DNA of 8,290 nt from Thermoleophilia bacterium (GTDB lineage: Bacteria > Actinomycetota > Thermoleophilia > Miltoncostaeales > Miltoncostaeaceae): assembly GCA_017882555.1 (NCBI GenBank), contig JADGPH010000217.1, forward strand, positions 1-8,290, written 5' to 3'. The notes beneath the pieces are model-generated. The model did not search any database, was not told where the DNA came from, and was given only the letters and a program-made list of their open reading frames with translations. Numbering within the stretch: position 1 is the first letter of the stretch; each line of letters begins with the position of its first letter. Below are positions 5,715 through 8,290 of the stretch, in pieces. Both the position numbers and the translations under genes were made by a program.

Positions 5715-7037
5715 GTGAACTACCACCTGACCTCGTTCGGTTGCCAAATGAACGACCACGACTCGGAGCGCATGAAAGGGCTTCTCGAGTCGCTGGGTTA
5801 TCGCGAGGCGGCCGTGCGCGACGAGGCTGATCTCATCCTGTTTAACACCTGCACGATCCGGGGCAGCGCCGATGATCGGTTTCTCGGCAATCTGGGCGAG
5901 GCGCGACGCATCAAGCGGGAGAACCCCGACGTCGTTGTCGCCGTCGGTGGATGTTGGGCGCAGTCGCAAAAAGCGCAGGTCTTCTCCCAGTTCCCATTCG
6001 TCGACATCGCCTTCGGGCCCGGCGAGTTGGCGCGGCTGGGCGAACTCATCGCCAGGGAACGAATCGAAGCGGTGGGGGCGTTCAGCTTCGATGGCGCGTT
6101 CTCCGGAACGTTGCCGGCCAAGCGCGAGCGCCCACACCATGCCTGGGTCCAAATCTCGGTCGGGTGCAATTGCGTCTGCTCGTATTGCATCGTGCCGTCG
6201 GTCCGCGGCAAGGAGCGCTCCCGTGATGCGCGGCAGATTCTCGACGAGGTCGAGCGGCTGGCGACGGACGGCGTGCGCGAGGTCACGCTCCTCGGCCAGA
6301 ACGTCAACTCCTACGGCCGAGATCTCCCCAAGGACGACCGCGTGAGCTTCGCGGAGCTGTTGCGTGGCGTCGGATCGATACCCGGGATCTGGCGGGTCCG
6401 GTACACCAGCCCACATCCCAAGGACATGCGCGAGGACGTGATCGCCGCGATGGTCGAAACGCCCACCTTGTGTGAGCACGTGCACCTGCCCGCCCAAAGC
6501 GGATCCACCCGCGTCTTGCGACGGATGCGCCGTACGTACTCGCGGGAACGCTACCTCGAACTGCTCGCGCGCATTCGCGACGGCATCCCTGACGTATCGG
6601 TCACCACCGATTTGATCGTGGGCTTTCCCGGCGAGACCGACGAGGATTTCGCCGACACCCTGAGCCTGGTGCGGGAGGCCGAGTACGACGGAGCCTTCAC
6701 ATTCGTCTACTCAGCCCGCCCCGGGACCGAGGCCGCCGAGGCGATGGACGACGATATCCCGCCCGCGTTGAAAAGCGAACGTATCCAGGCACTGGTCGAT
6801 GCGGTCCATGCGACCTCGCGGTCCCGCGCCCAACGCTTCGTGGGTGCAGATCACGAAGTGCTTGTCGAGGGGCCATCGCGTACCGACCCGACCCGCTTGC
6901 GGGGTCGCCTGCGCCAGAACATCACCGTGAACTTCAGCGGCGATGCCGCCCCGGGAACGCTCACGATGGTGACAATCACCGGTGCGAGCTCAACAACACT
7001 TGCCGGGGAGCAAGTCGGCGTGCCCGCCACCGCCTGA
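5715..7037 (+). CDS. miaB: tRNA-2-methylthio-N6-dimethylallyladenosine synthase MiaB
   Basis: MiaB is a radical-SAM methylthiotransferase that adds a 2-methylthio group to i6A37 in tRNAs reading UNN codons. The 440-residue protein has all three parts. The N-terminal UPF0004 domain holds the auxiliary [4Fe-4S] ligands Cys10 (SFGCQMN), Cys46 (NTCTIRG) and Cys80 (GGCWAQ). The radical-SAM core has CxxxCxxC at Cys151, Cys155 and Cys158 (GCNCVCSYCIVP), followed by RGKERSR and LLGQNVNSYG, which mark MiaB rather than RimO or MtaB. A C-terminal TRAM RNA-binding domain covers about 370-430. Cys153 is an extra cysteine inside the cluster motif. GTG 5715 starts directly at the conserved NYHLTSFGCQMN and follows a leaderless-type -10. 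The next gene, miaA, makes its substrate, so the two form a tRNA A37 modification unit. Confidence 0.96.
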   Translation: MNYHLTSFGCQMNDHDSERMKGLLESLGYREAAVRDEADLILFNTCTIRGSADDRFLGNLGEARRIKRENPDVVVAVGGCWAQSQKAQVFSQFPFVDIAFGPGELARLGELIARERIEAVGAFSFDGAFSGTLPAKRERPHHAWVQISVGCNCVCSYCIVPSVRGKERSRDARQILDEVERLATDGVREVTLLGQNVNSYGRDLPKDDRVSFAELLRGVGSIPGIWRVRYTSPHPKDMREDVIAAMVETPTLCEHVHLPAQSGSTRVLRRMRRTYSRERYLELLARIRDGIPDVSVTTDLIVGFPGETDEDFADTLSLVREAEYDGAFTFVYSARPGTEAAEAMDDDIPPALKSERIQALVDAVHATSRSRAQRFVGADHEVLVEGPSRTDPTRLRGRLRQNITVNFSGDAAPGTLTMVTITGASSTTLAGEQVGVPATA

Positions 7038-7068
7038 TCAGGCCGGGCGGCGCCGTTCCTGTCGATTG

Positions 7069-8007
7069 GTGGCGCCTCCCGCCGACGTTCTCGCGCTGTT
7101 TGGGCCGACCGCTGCCGGCAAGAGCGCGCTGGCCCATGCCGTCGCGGTCGCCGTGGGCGGCGAGATCATCGTCGCCGACCCCTTCCAGCGCTACAGGGGG
7201 TTGGAGATTGCCGCCGATGCTCCGTCCGCGCGCGCGCGGGCCGAGGTGCCGTATCACTTTGTCGGTGACCTGGATCTGACCGAATCCTCGACTGCCGGTC
7301 AGTTTGCGATCTGCGCCCACGAGGTCATCGACGCGGTCCGGTCGCGCGGACGAGTGCCCGTGGTGGCGGGCGGGACCGCCCTCTACCTGCGCGCGGCAAT
7401 TACCGAGCTCGGATTTCCTCCGGTCGTTGCTCCCGAGATCCGAGCCTGGGCGGAGGAGTTGGTCGCGCGTGATCTCCAGGGCGCGGCCACCGAACTCGCG
7501 CTTCGGGACGCCGCGGCCGCCGCCCGCGTGGATACCGCCAATCCGCGTCGACTCGTTCGGGCGCTTGAACTCGCGGCGACACCGACGCAGTCGAATGCAC
7601 CCACGGAACGCCTCTGGGACGATTCCATGCGTGTGACGACGTGCCTGGTCGTCGTCACACGGCCCCGCGTGCTCCTCGATCGCCTGATTGCGAGGCGTGT
7701 CCGGCGCGAGCTCGACGACGGACTGGTTGCAGAGTTGGAGCAGGCGCTCGCGACACCTCGGGTCAGCCGCGAGGCGCTCCAGATCATTGGGGCCCGTGAG
7801 GTCGACGCGATGCGCCGAGGGGAAATTGACCCTGTAATGCTCCAAAGCCGCTTAGAAGCCCGCACACGGCGCCTTGCGCGGCGTCAAATGGGATGGATCC
7901 GCCGGTGGCCGCATGCCCAAGTGCTCGATCTGGGTGACGCCCCGCCGGTCGACGCGCTGGCGAGCCTCATCGCGCTCTGGCACGGGTCCGCCAGCGCAGG
8001 CGAGTGA
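7069..8007 (+). CDS. miaA: tRNA dimethylallyltransferase MiaA (divergent)
   Basis: MiaA transfers the dimethylallyl group of DMAPP to N6 of A37 in tRNA, giving the i6A that MiaB then modifies. The 312-residue product is of normal length. Visible features are the P-loop GPTAAGKS at 12-19, the substrate Asp37 and Gln40 in ADPFQRYRG, GGTALYL at 101-107, NPRRLVRALEL at 158-168, ALQIIGAREV at 236-245 and ARRQMGWIRRW at 270-280. Several usually firm positions differ: Pro38 replaces Ser of the DSxQ motif, VPYHF replaces VPHH, and IIGAREV replaces the IGYKE-type motif. The GTG at 7069 (or TTG one codon earlier) is preferred; the longer in-frame ATG at 6982 would overlap miaB by 56 bases and add an unconserved tail. 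The gene lies 31 bases after miaB without a clear Shine-Dalgarno sequence. MiaA identity is firm through context and motifs. Confidence 0.92.
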   Translation: MAPPADVLALFGPTAAGKSALAHAVAVAVGGEIIVADPFQRYRGLEIAADAPSARARAEVPYHFVGDLDLTESSTAGQFAICAHEVIDAVRSRGRVPVVAGGTALYLRAAITELGFPPVVAPEIRAWAEELVARDLQGAATELALRDAAAAARVDTANPRRLVRALELAATPTQSNAPTERLWDDSMRVTTCLVVVTRPRVLLDRLIARRVRRELDDGLVAELEQALATPRVSREALQIIGAREVDAMRRGEIDPVMLQSRLEARTRRLARRQMGWIRRWPHAQVLDLGDAPPVDALASLIALWHGSASAGE

Positions 8008-8009
8008 AG

Positions 8010-8021
8010 TACCCTGTACCT
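8010..8021 (+). promoter_or_regulatory. Leaderless-type promoter of dapF (TACCCT, then 6 bases to ATG)
   Basis: TACCCT at 8010-8015 fits TANNNT and lies 6 bases before the dapF ATG, just after the miaA stop. There is no Shine-Dalgarno sequence. The hexamer sits between two GTAC copies (8009-8012 and 8016-8019), a small inverted repeat. The -35 region would fall in the last codons of miaA and shows no good match. Read-through from miaA remains possible. Confidence 0.45.
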
Positions 8022-8290
8022 ATGAGGTTTGAAAAGTGGCAGGGCACCGGGAACCACCACATCGTGGTCGAGCGTGGGCTGATTCCGTTCGCGATGAGCT
8101 CTGAGCGCGCCGTCGCGCTCTGCGACCCCGCCTTCGGCGTCGGCGCGGACGGCGTGCTGGAGATCAGTTTCGACACCGACGGTCCGCGGATGACGGTCTG
8201 GAACGCCGACGGCAGCCACGCCGAGACGTGCGGCAACGGGATCCGGATCGTCGCCGCATACCTCGCCCGCGACGGCCGCCTGCCTGCGGA
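8022..8290 (+). CDS. dapF: Diaminopimelate epimerase DapF, N-terminal part (3' end outside window)
   Basis: DapF interconverts LL- and meso-diaminopimelate, the last step before lysine and the peptidoglycan cross-linking residue; it is PLP-independent and uses two cysteines. The 89 codons present show the opening MRFEKWQGTGN, then LCDPAFGVGADGVLE (33-47), then WNADGSHAETCGNGIRI (57-73) with the first catalytic Cys in CGNGIR. The second catalytic Cys lies beyond the window. The substrate-binding GN(D/N) loop reads GTGNHHIVVE, with His where most DapF proteins have Asp-Phe or Asp-Tyr; the Asn itself is kept. ATG 8022 begins at the conserved N-terminus, 14 bases after the miaA stop, with a leaderless-type -10 in front. 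The miaB-miaA-dapF order is shared with Streptomyces and many other actinobacteria. Confidence 0.94.
   Translation, partial: MRFEKWQGTGNHHIVVERGLIPFAMSSERAVALCDPAFGVGADGVLEISFDTDGPRMTVWNADGSHAETCGNGIRIVAAYLARDGRLPA

Noticed and set aside
5067..6497. Long minus-strand open frame (476 codons) across the end of recA and the first half of miaB
   Set aside because: It lies opposite two certain genes and is kept open by their GC-biased codons. Its translation shows no recognisable domain and it would span the recA-miaB intergenic hairpin.
6982..7068. Longer miaA starting within the end of miaB
   Set aside because: It would overlap miaB by 56 bases and add a Pro/Arg-rich tail with no MiaA similarity; the family begins a few residues before the P-loop.
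1..8290. A defence island, mobile element or novel multi-gene system
   Set aside because: All eight genes are recognisable housekeeping genes in a conserved order on one strand. There are no transposase, integrase, CRISPR or tRNA-linked features, and composition looks even throughout.

Overview
This 8.3-kb window is a compact block of housekeeping genes, all on the + strand, from a high-GC bacterium. The order ftsK, rodZ-like gene, cinA, thpR, recA, miaB, miaA, dapF and the actinobacterial look of the proteins suggest Actinomycetota. The start of the RodZ-like protein (MFEIGNTLLEARARR) and of DapF (MRFEKWQ) resemble what I recall of Thermoleophilia/Solirubrobacterales proteins. That placement comes from memory of the families and has not been tested.

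Layout. The 3' part of ftsK (chromosome-translocating ATPase) enters from the left edge and ends at 1781. A 121-base gap follows with a weak hairpin, a candidate -10 element and a strong 8-bp stem-loop. A tightly packed run comes next: a RodZ-like membrane protein (1903-2676), cinA (2681-3949), thpR (3946-4539, GTGA overlap with cinA) and recA (4551-5627). An extended palindrome with a GAAC-N4-GTTC core, the LexA (SOS) operator type of Gram-positive bacteria, lies inside the thpR coding sequence about 115 bases before recA. A plausible -10 hexamer stands just downstream of it. A perfect 13-bp inverted repeat after recA probably ends that unit. Then come miaB (5715-7037) and miaA (7069-8007), the two enzymes acting in turn on tRNA A37. 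The first 269 bases of dapF (lysine/peptidoglycan precursor pathway) run off the right edge.

How it works together. I infer about four transcription units: ftsK; rodZ-like-cinA-thpR-recA, with an internal DNA-damage-inducible recA promoter; miaB-miaA; and dapF. miaB and dapF each carry TANNNT 6-7 bases before the start codon and no Shine-Dalgarno sequence, the arrangement of leaderless actinobacterial transcripts. recA alone has a clear Shine-Dalgarno sequence.

I see no mobile element, CRISPR array, tRNA/rRNA gene, defence system or novel gene system. No gene-free stretch exceeds 121 bases. The interest lies in the regulatory architecture and in a few divergent residues in MiaA and DapF.
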